A stretch of 54,454 bases of DNA from a virus: the IMG/VR virus record IMGVR_UViG_3300031974_003269, positions 1 through 54,454 of that record. One strand, 5' to 3'. The notes beneath the pieces are model-generated. The model did no database searches. It was not told the origin of the DNA and was given only the letters and a program-made list of their open reading frames with translations. Each line of letters begins with the position of its first letter. Positions within the stretch are counted from its first letter, which is position 1. Made by a program: the position numbers and the translations under genes. Shown here in pieces: positions 20,901-33,300 of the stretch.

Positions 20901-22666
20901 CCCAAGACAAAACCCAACAGCTTCAGGATCTTATTCGTATCGATCCTGAGGTCTGGTTCAGTACATTTGCGGTAATCAAGGACAAGCGGGGCAAGGATAT
21001 CAAGCCCAAGCCGAATACCTTGCAGAAGCGTATGTTCGCTCATTATCGGAAATGCCAGATCGAGGATAAGCCATGTAAAATGATTATCCTGAAACCTCGT
21101 CAGAAAGGTGCGAGTACCTGCGCCCAGGCTCTGACATATCACCATATGCGTAAGCATCCGACATTGTCTGGCTCATTGATGGGGGATATCAGCGGCACAT
21201 CCGATAAAGTTTTCGAGATCTATCGCCGATATGCGGAAAATGATCTGTTTCCTTGGGAGCCTGATGGAGCGGCCAGTATCATGGAGGGCGGATCTCTTGT
21301 TGATTTAATCAAGCTACGAAGCGGTAGTCAGTATGGTAAAGAAACCGCGGGATCTAAGAATGCAGGAAGATCAGGAACGATCCAGGTTGGTAACATGACT
21401 GAGGTCGCATTCTGGCCTATGCAGGGAGAAAGAGACCCAGCTCTTGGATATTTGCAGAGTTTATATGACGGTGACAATTTATCTTTAGTTGTCGCGGATT
21501 CCACACCTAACGGTCCAGCCGGTTGGTTCTATCGTACCTGGGTGCAGGACAATGAATGGGCCAAGATCTTTGCTGCATGGTTTGAATTTGAGGACTCCAC
21601 AATCCCATTTAATAGCGAGGAGGAAAAACAGGACTTCATTGATACCATGACCGAGGACGAGAAGTCCGAGATGGAAAGATTCGATGTAAATTACGAGCAA
21701 TTGAATTGGCGTCGCCGTGTTCTTCAGGACAAATGTAATGGAGATATCAGCAAGTTTCGGCAGGAGTATCCCAGCGATCCTGAGGAATGTTTCTTAATGT
21801 CATCTCGTCCTAGATTCCACACCGGAAATCTGGATAAAATGATCAAAGCATCCAAGAATGTAACTTGTAAATTTGGTAATCTAGCTGTTCAGGGCGATGG
21901 AAGAAACGCTAGCTTCAACCCCGATAGGGCGGGGAGCTGGAAGATTTACGAAGAACCTGTCTACGATTCAAAATATCTGGTATCAATTGATACCTGTACA
22001 GGCGAAGATCAACAGACTCAGGGCTTAGCCGCAGATCCTGACTATCATTCCGTCCAGGTTTGGAAAGCACCTTATGAAGACTGGCATGGCAACTGGCACG
22101 TACCACGACTTGTAGCATTGCACCACAGTCGTTTGGACATTGGTATACTAGCCCACGAAGTCGAAGCCGTCGCCCGTTGGTATGGTAATGCATTCGTCAT
22201 CCCTGAGGTCAACAATTCTGGACTGGCGTTGTTAAAATATCTTCTCGATATGGGTCTTACGGTCTATCGACGCAGAAAATTTAATGATTCTATGGGCATG
22301 GTCGAAAAAAGTTTTGGGTGGAGCACCGATAAGATTACTAGAAAAACTGTTATCGATCATCTGGCCGCAGAATTAATTGATGAGAATATAGATATCCCCG
22401 ACGAAGACGTTCTCCGAGAAATGAAAACCTTCGTAATCAATGAACGAGGCAAGCCCGAAGCAGCCCCCGGCCATCACGATGACCACGTTCTAGCGGCAGC
22501 TATTGCACTATATAACATTGATAACGCAACGACTTACAAGCTTCCGAAAAAGAAGAAGATTACCACCCGCATGCTACACAAGAATCCTAGTCTTTTATGT
22601 CCTGACGGCTTCATGCGGGTGCCCCTCAATGCATTGCGAAAGAATTACAAGCGGTTGAGCCCTTAA
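20897..22666 (+). CDS. terL: Terminase large subunit (TerL)
   Basis: 589 residues. Walker A-like 'LKPRQKGAST' (about residues 65-74), Walker B region around 'TEVAFW' (about 172), and a C-terminal nuclease with 'VSIDTCTGEDQ' (about 357-367), 'PEVNNSG' (about 435) and 'GHHDDHVLAAAIAL' (about 522-535), whose Asp residues bind metal. It is the motor that packages the genome through the portal and cuts concatemers. The start overlaps the previous gene (ATGA). Confidence 0.93.
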   Translation: MTQDKTQQLQDLIRIDPEVWFSTFAVIKDKRGKDIKPKPNTLQKRMFAHYRKCQIEDKPCKMIILKPRQKGASTCAQALTYHHMRKHPTLSGSLMGDISGTSDKVFEIYRRYAENDLFPWEPDGAASIMEGGSLVDLIKLRSGSQYGKETAGSKNAGRSGTIQVGNMTEVAFWPMQGERDPALGYLQSLYDGDNLSLVVADSTPNGPAGWFYRTWVQDNEWAKIFAAWFEFEDSTIPFNSEEEKQDFIDTMTEDEKSEMERFDVNYEQLNWRRRVLQDKCNGDISKFRQEYPSDPEECFLMSSRPRFHTGNLDKMIKASKNVTCKFGNLAVQGDGRNASFNPDRAGSWKIYEEPVYDSKYLVSIDTCTGEDQQTQGLAADPDYHSVQVWKAPYEDWHGNWHVPRLVALHHSRLDIGILAHEVEAVARWYGNAFVIPEVNNSGLALLKYLLDMGLTVYRRRKFNDSMGMVEKSFGWSTDKITRKTVIDHLAAELIDENIDIPDEDVLREMKTFVINERGKPEAAPGHHDDHVLAAAIALYNIDNATTYKLPKKKKITTRMLHKNPSLLCPDGFMRVPLNALRKNYKRLSP

Positions 22667-22689
22667 TATATACCAAGTAATTTTTTTCT

Positions 22690-24363
22690 ATGAGTTTCGA
22701 AACTATACTGGATAAACTATCGAGGGCTTCTAATTATTCTTGGGGTACGGACGAAGATCTGTTCTACAGCGCCATAGATGATTTAAAGAACATGCCCGGC
22801 TCATACCAGGAGAATTTAAAATCCCTTAATGCACTACTACCAGATTTTAAGAGGACTGTAATCAGCCCTACCGGCGGAGAAATTGAGATTCCAGCTTTTG
22901 ACGGGATTACAAGTCTTGAAGATTTAGTAAAAGATGAGTTTGAAGGCCAAGAATTGAGAGGCATTCAAAAAAGACTTGGGTTCGATGCAGTTAACAGAGG
23001 GGGTAGAGTAATCAAAGCAGAACCGGTTGATATTGATAATCCAGCTCCAGCAGAGAAAAAAGAGCCTGCATTTGAACCATTACCAGAGCCCAAGCCACTA
23101 CCAGAACCTGCTCAAAACAACCCAGTAGCAGAAGCTGAGGCGGAAGCCCCAGCCAACCCAGTAAGAGACGTAGATGCACCAATACCTGGCAGCTTCAGAG
23201 CTGCTCAATTGAACAGAGCTGCACAAAGGCAGAAATCAGCATCCGCACCAACTCCTAACGCTGGGGATCGCACGCAGAAATTTTTAGCAGACAGTGCTCA
23301 AAACATTTTAGATCAGGAGAATTCCATTCGCGAAAATCGACAGTTCCAAAGAGATAGCTATTCTAAAGAAGGCGGTCTTATGGATCAATGGATAGATCGA
23401 AACACCACTTTAAATAATGCAGGTCAGAGAGTAGCTACTAACGAAAGAGCTGACAAAATTTTAAGAAAGTTTGGGTCAGACCCAAGACTCTGGGATGATG
23501 CTGTTAAGAATAGTTTTATTAGAAACTACAATTTAGGAAATCTCGACGACCCAGCTCCTGCACCAACTACCGCGCCTATTTACGGTAAAGAAGGTTTAAT
23601 AGGACATCAATCTCTCGAGGACATGGAAAGAGAGATGGGTGGAAAAAGTATAAAAGTAGGAGATATGCCTGTTAGCCGTGAGCAACAAATGATCGATGAG
23701 ATTCAAGCCGAGATTGATCGATCGGGCGTCAGCCCATTCGGTCCTGAGGCACAAGCCGCGTATAATAGAAGCAAGAATCCTAGGCACTATACTGAAGAGT
23801 TTGATAACAAGCTCAAGGCGGATGCCCGAGCAAATGTCATAAATAAACAAGCAAGCCAAGGAGTAGATTTTGCCAGAGCCTACGCTCCCCAAGACATTCT
23901 CAATATGGCTCCGCCAATGCCAAAAGCTCCGACCTCCATGGGTTTCTCGAAAGCTGCGCAGGATTATAACACAATGAATGTTCTTGATGAAAGAGCATCA
24001 GCGGCTCTGGATGTGAAGAATACTCTAGATTCAATGCACCCTATCGGTACATATAAACCAGGCACCAAAGGTCTAGGCCCAAGTAATCAACCGCAGTACA
24101 ACCCAACAGTTCCTAAGTACGAACCTTTTTCAGATTTAAGCGGTCAGAACAGGTCAGCGTTAGTTAAACCGGTTAGAGATGATGTTAATGATATTTTAGA
24201 CCAGGCTCCCATACCAAAACCTTCGTCGTTCCCGAAGTATGTGGATAGGCCTGTTTCAAGACCAACTCCCTCAGATCCAAACTGGAAGAGCCCTGTAGTT
24301 AAAAAATTCGTGGGTGACGAAATACGTAAAAAGAGATTTTTGGGGCTACCTTACACTCTGTAA
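22690..24363 (+). CDS. Hypothetical virion-associated protein
   Basis: 557 residues. A short structured N-terminus is followed by a Pro/Glu/Ala-rich linker (about residues 118-160, e.g. 'PEPKPLPEPAQNNPVAEAEAE') and a polar, repeat-poor, helix-breaking C-terminal half. The composition is that of disordered virion or ejected proteins. It sits between TerL and the giant protein in the same direction. No catalytic motif seen. Confidence 0.7.
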   Translation: MSFETILDKLSRASNYSWGTDEDLFYSAIDDLKNMPGSYQENLKSLNALLPDFKRTVISPTGGEIEIPAFDGITSLEDLVKDEFEGQELRGIQKRLGFDAVNRGGRVIKAEPVDIDNPAPAEKKEPAFEPLPEPKPLPEPAQNNPVAEAEAEAPANPVRDVDAPIPGSFRAAQLNRAAQRQKSASAPTPNAGDRTQKFLADSAQNILDQENSIRENRQFQRDSYSKEGGLMDQWIDRNTTLNNAGQRVATNERADKILRKFGSDPRLWDDAVKNSFIRNYNLGNLDDPAPAPTTAPIYGKEGLIGHQSLEDMEREMGGKSIKVGDMPVSREQQMIDEIQAEIDRSGVSPFGPEAQAAYNRSKNPRHYTEEFDNKLKADARANVINKQASQGVDFARAYAPQDILNMAPPMPKAPTSMGFSKAAQDYNTMNVLDERASAALDVKNTLDSMHPIGTYKPGTKGLGPSNQPQYNPTVPKYEPFSDLSGQNRSALVKPVRDDVNDILDQAPIPKPSSFPKYVDRPVSRPTPSDPNWKSPVVKKFVGDEIRKKRFLGLPYTL

Positions 24364-24392
24364 GTTATTGTCACTAACTTATATTTTTAGCT

Positions 24393-27300
24393 ATGCCTGA
24401 CAGTTTCCCAGGTTTAGATTTAGGGCAAAAAGACTACAGCCCAGAGGATGAAGACGACATTCTCGGGCTGAATAAGTTTACTAGCAAACCAAGCCCTAGA
24501 AAATTCCAGCCATTTGGCGGTTCTTTGCAGCAGCAAGCTCCAACATTTCAGGAGCCTCAGCAGATAGAGCAACCTCAACAGACAAACGAGTACTACAATG
24601 TTTTTGACGATGCTCAGCTAGGACAGTTCGAGCAGTTAGACAAGATGGCTTCTCTGTCTTCTAAGTATAAATCTAGTGCCGATAAGGTCTACAAGCTTAG
24701 GGAGAAGAACCTAGAAGACTTCGTAGCTAACGATCTAAAACCTTTTTATGACGAGTACGGAGCAGGATTCGATTACAAAGATAATTACGATCAATATATT
24801 TCCGAGCTGCAGGATTTAGAAAAGCAGTATTTTAAACAAAGTAAAAAAGAAGACGGCTTTTTCAGTAGCGAAAGTGATGCTCGAGCTAGCGCTAATCAAA
24901 TGCTTAGTAAGTTTAAAAAATTCTCAGGTAGAAATGGACTACTAGATAGATTTAACCGTTTTAAATCCGAGCTAGATAGATACGGCAAGATCAGAGATGC
25001 CGCGGCTGCGGAGCAAGCTAAGTACGAAGAAGTTTTATTAAGTATCCCGATGCAGGAACGTCTTGCGTTGGAAGAAGGATTAAAAGGTCCTAAAACACGT
25101 AAGTCAAAAAAGCAGGTAAATGAAGCGTTGGACTCGATGCAATTCGAGAAACCTATGTATAATTACTACGACGGTTTGTTAAACGTCGATAAGGTTGACC
25201 CACGCTACAAACCTAAAGTTGATTTCGAGGACGGAAGAACCGCTACACGCCAAGCTGAAAGAATGGATATGGCGTATCGCGGTAAGTTCGAAGGACTACT
25301 ATCACGCCGTGACCAAGTTCTTAAAGATCGTCAGATGCGCGATCGAGGAGTGTTCTTTTCTAGTAACGGTACCGTAGACGGAAGACCGTTTCAACTGTCC
25401 CGAGAAGATGTCGACATCCTCGATTTGAATGACATTCGTAAGACAGGAATTAAAAACTACAAAGGCAAACCTATAGATGAAGCTATTGCAAGTTTAGGAG
25501 GCGAGGAAAGACTTAAAGTAGCTGAATTATTGCAAGCAGTCTTTACCGCATATAGTAATAGAGAAGACCGTCAGATAGCTTACTTTAACAACGGTAAGAC
25601 CGACGCCGATAAAGAAGCTATGGAAAAAGCTAACGAGGCGTTTGAAGGTATTCTTCTACATGCAGCCGATAAAGGTCTTACCGACGAAATAGTTAAAAGC
25701 AATGAAAGCCAAGGTTTTCTAAGTTCAATCACTTCATTTTTTGGGAACGCTATTAAGCGTGGCTGGCACACAAGCGAGTTGGCTGAGTATGCCGACGATT
25801 TCTTTTTGAATAATATGGATGAGACTGCTTTCGAGCAGTTTATTGCCGCAGCGGAGAATTTAGAGCAAGTACCAACCAGTAAATCTTTGCAGAACTTCAT
25901 GGGGTCAGACAGCGACGGTGTTATGGAATCGCTTGGCAACCTTCTGTTTGAAAATCCCGCGGCCATACCTGAGATGTTCGTAGAGTCTCTGGCTTCCTTC
26001 TTACCTACTTATGTAAAGACTGCCCCAGCTACACTAGGTGCTTCTTTTGCAGCCGGCCTACCTTTTGGTGGAGTTCCTGGGGGCATGACAGGTTTAGGTG
26101 TAGGTGCTCGTTTAAACTGGGGTATAGCTTCCGCAGCTATCGAGTATTCTTCGACTATACTAGAGGAAATGAAGGGGTTAGGTATTGATTATAAAAACCC
26201 GAGAGTTTTTATGGCGGCCTGGAATAACGAAGCTACTCGAAACGCGGTCGTCGAAAAAGCGGAGAAGCGTGGTTTAGCTATCGGTACATTAGACGCAATC
26301 GCCGGTATGATGGGAAGCCGAGTTGCAAACGTGCTTCATCACACAGGTAATGCAGCTAAAGGCGGTAAGCTACTAGACTCAAAAGCTTGGAACAGATCTA
26401 AGCTTACAACTCCTAGATTCACCAAGTTTCAACGCGGTAGAAACGCGGCTTTAGAAATCGGAACCGACAGTACTTTAGGAACTTCCGGCGAACTTATCGC
26501 ACAGCTTTTAACTAGAGAAGAGGGTGAGAAGTTAGATTACAACTCTCTCATTGCTGAAGGTATTATTGGCGTAGGTCCTGGTCTTTTAGGAGCAGTAAAC
26601 GAAGTCCGAGGATCTGCCGACGTATCCAATGTACCTTTTGATTTATCAGAAGAGCAGGAAACAGCCACAGGTACTACTGGTAAGATCAGTGCAGCTGGTT
26701 TTAATAACCAGTACAACACTTTCAAGGATGCTCAATCAGCAACAGCGTTTATTATCGAACAAGCTGATGTAACAGGCGACCAGCAAAATGCTTTAGTCGA
26801 CATATTTTCTCGATTGTACGACGCAAACAGTAAAGAGATGTCGAATCTTAAAATTGTTGTAGCTGAACGCACTCCTTTCAAGGACACAGAAAACCCCGCT
26901 TCTTTTCATAACATCGAAGGTCAGAGGGTGATATTTCTTAACAAAAACGCCGTTGGGACAAATCCAGTAGGAGCTTTCTTACACGAGTCCGGACATTTAG
27001 CTCGTTTGCTCATGGGTATAGAAGATTCTAATCTTCTAGGCATGTACGATGCTCTCGGGCAACAAGGCAAACAAGATGCTGCTGCTCAGTACATCACCAA
27101 AAACCACGGCCAGAAATACTCTAAATTAGACGAAACCACCCAAAAACAAGTAGACAAACACTTAGCTAATACAAGACCTACTGAGTTAGCTGATGAGTGG
27201 TTTGCTTATCAATTTGCAAGAGTGCTAACAGGTAATACTGCTGAAAAATCAGTACAGACTCCTTTGCAACAGTTTTTAAAGTCTACTCTTCGACCACTAT

Positions 27301-30300
27301 TAGAAGGTTATGTAGGAACACAAAAAGGTGCTGGTAGTGTAGAGAACCGACTTAAATTAGACAGACAGATCCTTAATTTCATGGGTTACAGCCCTCAAGG
27401 GTTCAAAAACATCACTTTCGGTCAGTACATTACTGAAAGACCTGGCATGAAGTACAACTTCTTTAACGGGGAGAATCGTATATCTCTACTTGGCGATGAA
27501 GAAGGTCTTAATTACTTGATGCGCGAAATACGGGCTATTGCTCGCAAGGATGGTAAAAGCAGAGCTAAAAAAGTAGCTAGAGCTATTAATGGAATGGTCG
27601 GTAAAAATGTATTACCTACCGACGATAAACTTTTTACTGAAACAGAAACAGAAGAGATGTTTCGCCCTATGGCTGAAGCTCAGGTTACAGCCGATGCCGC
27701 AGTAGACACTGCTGAAACTCTTCAAGGCATAGCTGATAAGACAGGCAGTAAAGATGTCCAGGCCGCTGCTGATAAATTAGTAGAGCCTAAAATGACTCCT
27801 CAAAGAAAAGATCTTGAGGATAGGATTTCGAGTACCGAAAACGCTATAGCTGAGGAAAGCAGGAGAAGAAAGTTAAGACAAGGTGAGAAAGACGGCCTCA
27901 ACGAAGAGCTAAAAAAAGCTAAAGATCCTGCAAAGATAGAACAGCTAAAACGTAAAATACAAGCATCCAAGGAGTCTGAGTCTAAACTACAAAAAAGAAA
28001 GGCCGAGTTTGAGGCCGAGCGTGATGCTTTACCCAAAGAGGTACAAGCTAAAGGACAGACCGATATAGATGTTGCTGTTGCACAACAAGCTACTCGTATT
28101 AACGCTCTTAATAAATTTGCAAATAAACAAACAGCCGCGTCTGCAAAAGCTGTAGTTGATAAGATAAATAAGAATCGAGCTCTTTTAGCAGACCAGGACG
28201 CGTTCGAAAAGAAATCAGCTCAGGTACAAGAAACTCTCGTAAATAGATTAAAGGAAAAATACGAAAAAATAGCTAAAGAGGAAGATCGAGAAATCAGAAA
28301 AGAAGATTTGATACCGACCCACGGTCAGATCATTGCAGAGATGTTAGACTTAAAATCTTTAATTAAAGGGTCAGCATTAACTAGCCAAAAAGCTGCAGAT
28401 GATCTTGCCGATATAGTATCTTCAAAAAACCCAGATCCGGACAGAGTCGTTCAAGCTTTCGAAGAGTTTACTAATGAGGTAGAGGACACAATTTCTTTAC
28501 TTGAAGGTAGAGAGACAGAAATCTTAAAAAGAATAGACCAACTTAGCCAAACAGCAGATTCTGCTCTTGGCGCTAAAAAGGTATACAGCCATACCCACCG
28601 ACTAGTTAATATAGTCAATCAAAACACCAAGACTGGTAAGATACAGTTCCGCGAGTGGGACGAGAAAAAGAACGACTGGGGTAAAGTCATAAGTCTAGAT
28701 AAAAAATCAGCTGATATACTTGAATACAAAGGAAACGAAAAGACACTTCAGTATAAACAAAAAGACTACAAGAAGGCTAGCGAAGCCTTAAAAAAGGCTG
28801 GGAAAAAGACTAACTTTTTAAAGTACCGTAAAATCAGTAATACAAAAGCAGCAGATCAAGCTACAAAGAAAGCCTCAGGCAAAACAACAAAAACAAAATC
28901 TGCTGATAAAACCAAAAAAGCCAAAAAACCAGAAATTTCAAAAGAAGCAAAAGCGGAGATTTCGGAGCTTCGTAAAATTCTCACAGTTGTGAGAGACCTC
29001 AAGAACTCAATAGCTCCAGAAAAAGCGGCTATTCATTGGAAAGATATTCCTCACGCTGTGTATTACTACCGAGACGAAAACAAGAAATTGCAGCCGGTCA
29101 CATTAGGAATGTTGGCAGACCAATCTAGTTTGTCTCAAGACGACACGAAACCAAAATTCGATAATTTTTATACAAGCCGTGGAAAGCTTCTCAAAAATGT
29201 AAAAAGAGATCCAGTAGCTTACCTGTGGCAGTTTAGTAATTGGAGAATAGCTAAACCAAAAACTGAAAAAGATACTAAAGACAATAAAGACACTACAGAG
29301 ATACACTGGACTCAAAATAAAAATAAAGTCTTGAGCAACTTTAGTATTGTTAAAGGAGGTTTAGATTACAAGGGGGTTACCTACAACACGGTAGAGGGTG
29401 CTTATCAAGCAAACAAAAGCGGAATTTATGTAGCTGGTTTTGAAAATTTGTCAGGATCTGACGCACAGAAAAAAGCTAGAGCGGATAAAATATCAACAGA
29501 TCTGACTACAAACAGAGCTTTAATGAAAGAGCTCATATCTATTAGATATAAATCAGATTCTGATTTTAAGCAGGCTTTAGACAAAGCTAAAGCTAATATA
29601 ACTCACCCCGTTCAAGATAAGTTTTGGAAAGTAGAATTTCCAAAAATATTAAACGAGGTTCGCGAGGTTAAGCCTGAAGTCCCAAAGCTTACGGATAGCG
29701 ATACAAGTAGGGAAGACGGTGCTGAAATTTCCATGATGCCTATTGAATCAATGTCAGTAGACATTGGAAACGGACAATCTATAGAAATCGATCAAAACGG
29801 TAATGGGGGTATTTACACGACCGAAGATAAGGTAAAGACTCTTGTTTCTGAGGCAACTGACGATCAGATAAAACAATATTTCGGTAAAGAGAAAAGTCTT
29901 CTAATAACCGACATGCGGGCTGGCAAAGCTCCCAACTCACCTGATGTTACTGCTCGTACTATCATAGATCCTGACATTGGGCAGGCTTACAACCCTTACG
30001 AAAATAACGGTAAAATAGACTACGATAAAAAGTTAGATTGGGCAGGCGGTATAACCCAAAGAGAATACTTAGGTATTTTAGATGCTGTGCGTGCATCAGC
30101 CGCTTTAGCCAACAACCAAAAAGGTTCAGGTATTAAGGTCACAAAAAACAAAGACGGCGACCAAGTAGCCCAGCCTGAAAAAATATATTTTCAACCAGAT
30201 AAAGGTACTACACACGTAAGTTTAGCGCTTTGGCGTCAGCGCTTAATGGACCAAAAAAACGGTGACTTTAGAGACCTTACCAGCGGAACTCTTGAAGAGT

Positions 30301-33300
30301 TAAACTTAGCCGAAACAGTAGTTTATGAAGTAGCAGAAGGCAGGACTCTCGAGCTTCTGGACGACAGAGATTTTTCAGGTTACAAGCTTCAACAAGTTAT
30401 GTCTTTGGCCGAACGAAGGGCTGAGCTACTTGCTGCTGACATTGAAAGATTAGAAAAAGAAAAATCTGTTAGAGCAAAAAACAGTAAAGGTGTAGAGGAG
30501 GAGTATTCTTTTGATGAAGCTATACAGCTAAGAAAGAGGAAACTAGCAGGACTTCTTTTTGATCCACACACCTTAGGAGATAAACAAGGCGAGGAGTCGG
30601 GAGGTCTTTTCCCCAAAGTGCACTCAGGTAAGCCTTGGACTTCTGCCTTGGTTGAGTTTCTATTCTACAAAGAAAAAGAGGCTGCTAAAGAAGCTATATT
30701 AAGAAACTGGTCGGATGACCTTAGAGCTAGAGACGGTATTGCAAAACCTAGCGATAAAAACGATCCTTATGGCGATCAGAGTAGAGTGCCTATAATGGGT
30801 TATTTAAAACACCTAGACTCCCCTGAAGTACTACAAGAGCTACAGCGAATCGAGGCTCAGGTCTTCGGACTAAATCAAGAAAGAAGACTTATCGCCGTAT
30901 CAGAGGAAAACCAAAAGAGCTATTTGGATAAAGTAGCTAGAGGAGAGACGGAAGCAGTCCCAGGATACGATGAAAAAGACAAAGCCAAGCAAGCTAGAAA
31001 AGAGGCTATCGGAGACCTTATATTTAAGCTTCTCGAAAAAGATCGGGAGCTCATGGAAGAAGCCAGAGAAGCCTTTGCTGAAGAGTACTCCAAAAAAGCA
31101 CAAAAAAGTAAGACTAGATTTCTTGAAAAGTTGGATATAACTAATCGAAACGGCACTCCTTTTAGTATTGAGGACTATACCTTTTTTCAAGCAGGAGAGC
31201 AGGCAGATGATCTTGTAGGGTCTAGAGTTCGCACTAAAGGAGAGCAGGCTCGCAAGAGGTTTAGGCGAGGTAATGTAGATCTTGGTATTCCTGTACTAGC
31301 TAATTTTATCAAAGCCAGAAAGGACAACGACACACCTTTAGTACTAGAGAAAACAACTCTAGGTTTTAATGAGTTAGCAGATCCCATTAGAGCATACGGA
31401 TATGAGAAGTCGCTCCGTAAAAACGTTAACACTAACCCGCAACCTCCTAATAATATAGAGTCCTTTAGTATGCCTAAAGCTAAGGGTAAAGGAGCCGTTT
31501 CCATATACCGAGAAAACGGTGTCTGGAAGTATAAGTCTACAAAAAGAAAATTAAACCAAAACTCCATAAATCGTGCAAACGAAGCTTACGTAAGCAAGGT
31601 ACTTCAAGATATTGAAAACTATGATACTAAGTTAGCGGAAGGAGCTAAGTCAGATAACCATGTTTCTTTAGCAAACTTTGTTAATTATATACTAGGGAAA
31701 TACTACGAAAACAAAGGTGACTTAGTCACAGCTATGGAGAAGTTAGATCACACAGCTTCTACAGATGCAAAAGGTATTAACAGACAAGGAGCTCCTGGGT
31801 TGGGTCTATTACCAAGCGTGTGGTTTACCTTCATCAAGGAAGCTTACACGTTAATTGGTTACGACTCTTCTAAAATAAGCCCAAAAGCAGATAGCAAATA
31901 CTCGTGGAATTTTGATGCTAAAACTATGTCGTTCAACGGCGAGGTTTTAGAAGGCAACATGTTCAAAGACGGAGTGCCCGACCCGAAAGACATGGCTGAA
32001 ATGGTCAAGCCGATTATACAAGCTGTGGTTGATGCGGGTAGAGTACAGTTCGAGGTAGGTATTGGGTTGGACGAGGATAAAACATCTAAAAATCTAGTTG
32101 CCGGTGGAGAACTCCAACAATTCGACAGTCAACTTTCCGACGCAGCCGAAGACATAGTTGACGCAGTTTACAGTCAAGCAGGTGCCGATACAGGGCAAGC
32201 TGAGAGCTCAGGATTAATAACTCAGGAGGGTTTAGATCAAGATGTAGATACTAGCCAGGATACCCGGATAAACATTAACAAAAGTTTTAAATCAAAAGAT
32301 TTTCAGCTAGAACCTCTCAATAAAGATCCAAAAGTTGTAGAGGAGTTCCAAGATAACTTTGAAGACTACCAGAAACGTATTAGCGATCTACGCAAGGGAG
32401 GGAAGGGCACAACCTTAGCAAAGGTGCTCAAGGAGTTTAAGAACGACCCAGGGTTTTGGAGAATCTTTGGATTGCCGGTGCCTCCTCAGCCGCAGTTTAC
32501 TAAGAAATTAAAAGCTAGCCCAAACTACCCCAGGTTCAAAGAGATTGTACTTGATCCCGACGACCCGCAAGGACCTAAGCCCCCCAAGCCTGGAACCCCT
32601 AAACAACCTCAACCTTCTATACAGAGCATACTAGATAATAGAGGTCCGGTTACATTCTCACTCGGAGCTCGAGTAGTTAATGACGACGACGCTAGTATCT
32701 TCGCTAGAATAATGAATCGAGTCAGCTGGTTTGCTACCGACGTAGCAGATTATTTAGGAGGTAAAAGAGAAAATTTTAAGCTTACCGGAAAAGGTATTAT
32801 GGACTCGTTTGTTGATCAGTCCAGAGCCTCCACTAAAGTATTGCGAGACGCGCTAATAGATGCGGGGGTTACTGACAAGAAAGTATTGGAAGCTCTTGAT
32901 GTGCGTGCTTTGTGGCATCAGTATTTTGGTAAAACAGATGAAGCGGTTAGGCAGGCGGAAATAGAATATATCGAGCCTATTATGGACGCTATGCGAGAGC
33001 ATGACGTGACTAACGAGGAGTGGGGTAGTTACATCACCGCAAGAGCTGTTCCCACAAGAAACATACATTTAGAAAAGTTGTACAAGGGTATGCTTGACGA
33101 GCTCGACCCTACTGATTCAGCAGACGCCAAGACTCGTAAAGAACTCGAGGCTTTCATGAAAAAGTACAAAGGCAAAATGAGCGGTATAGAAACCGCCGTA
33201 GCTGTAGATGTAGTCAAGAAGATGGAAGCTCAGGAAAAATTTAAGAACTTCCTCAACGATAAGCGGAACCCTCTTCAAAAATACTACGACATGAATATGC

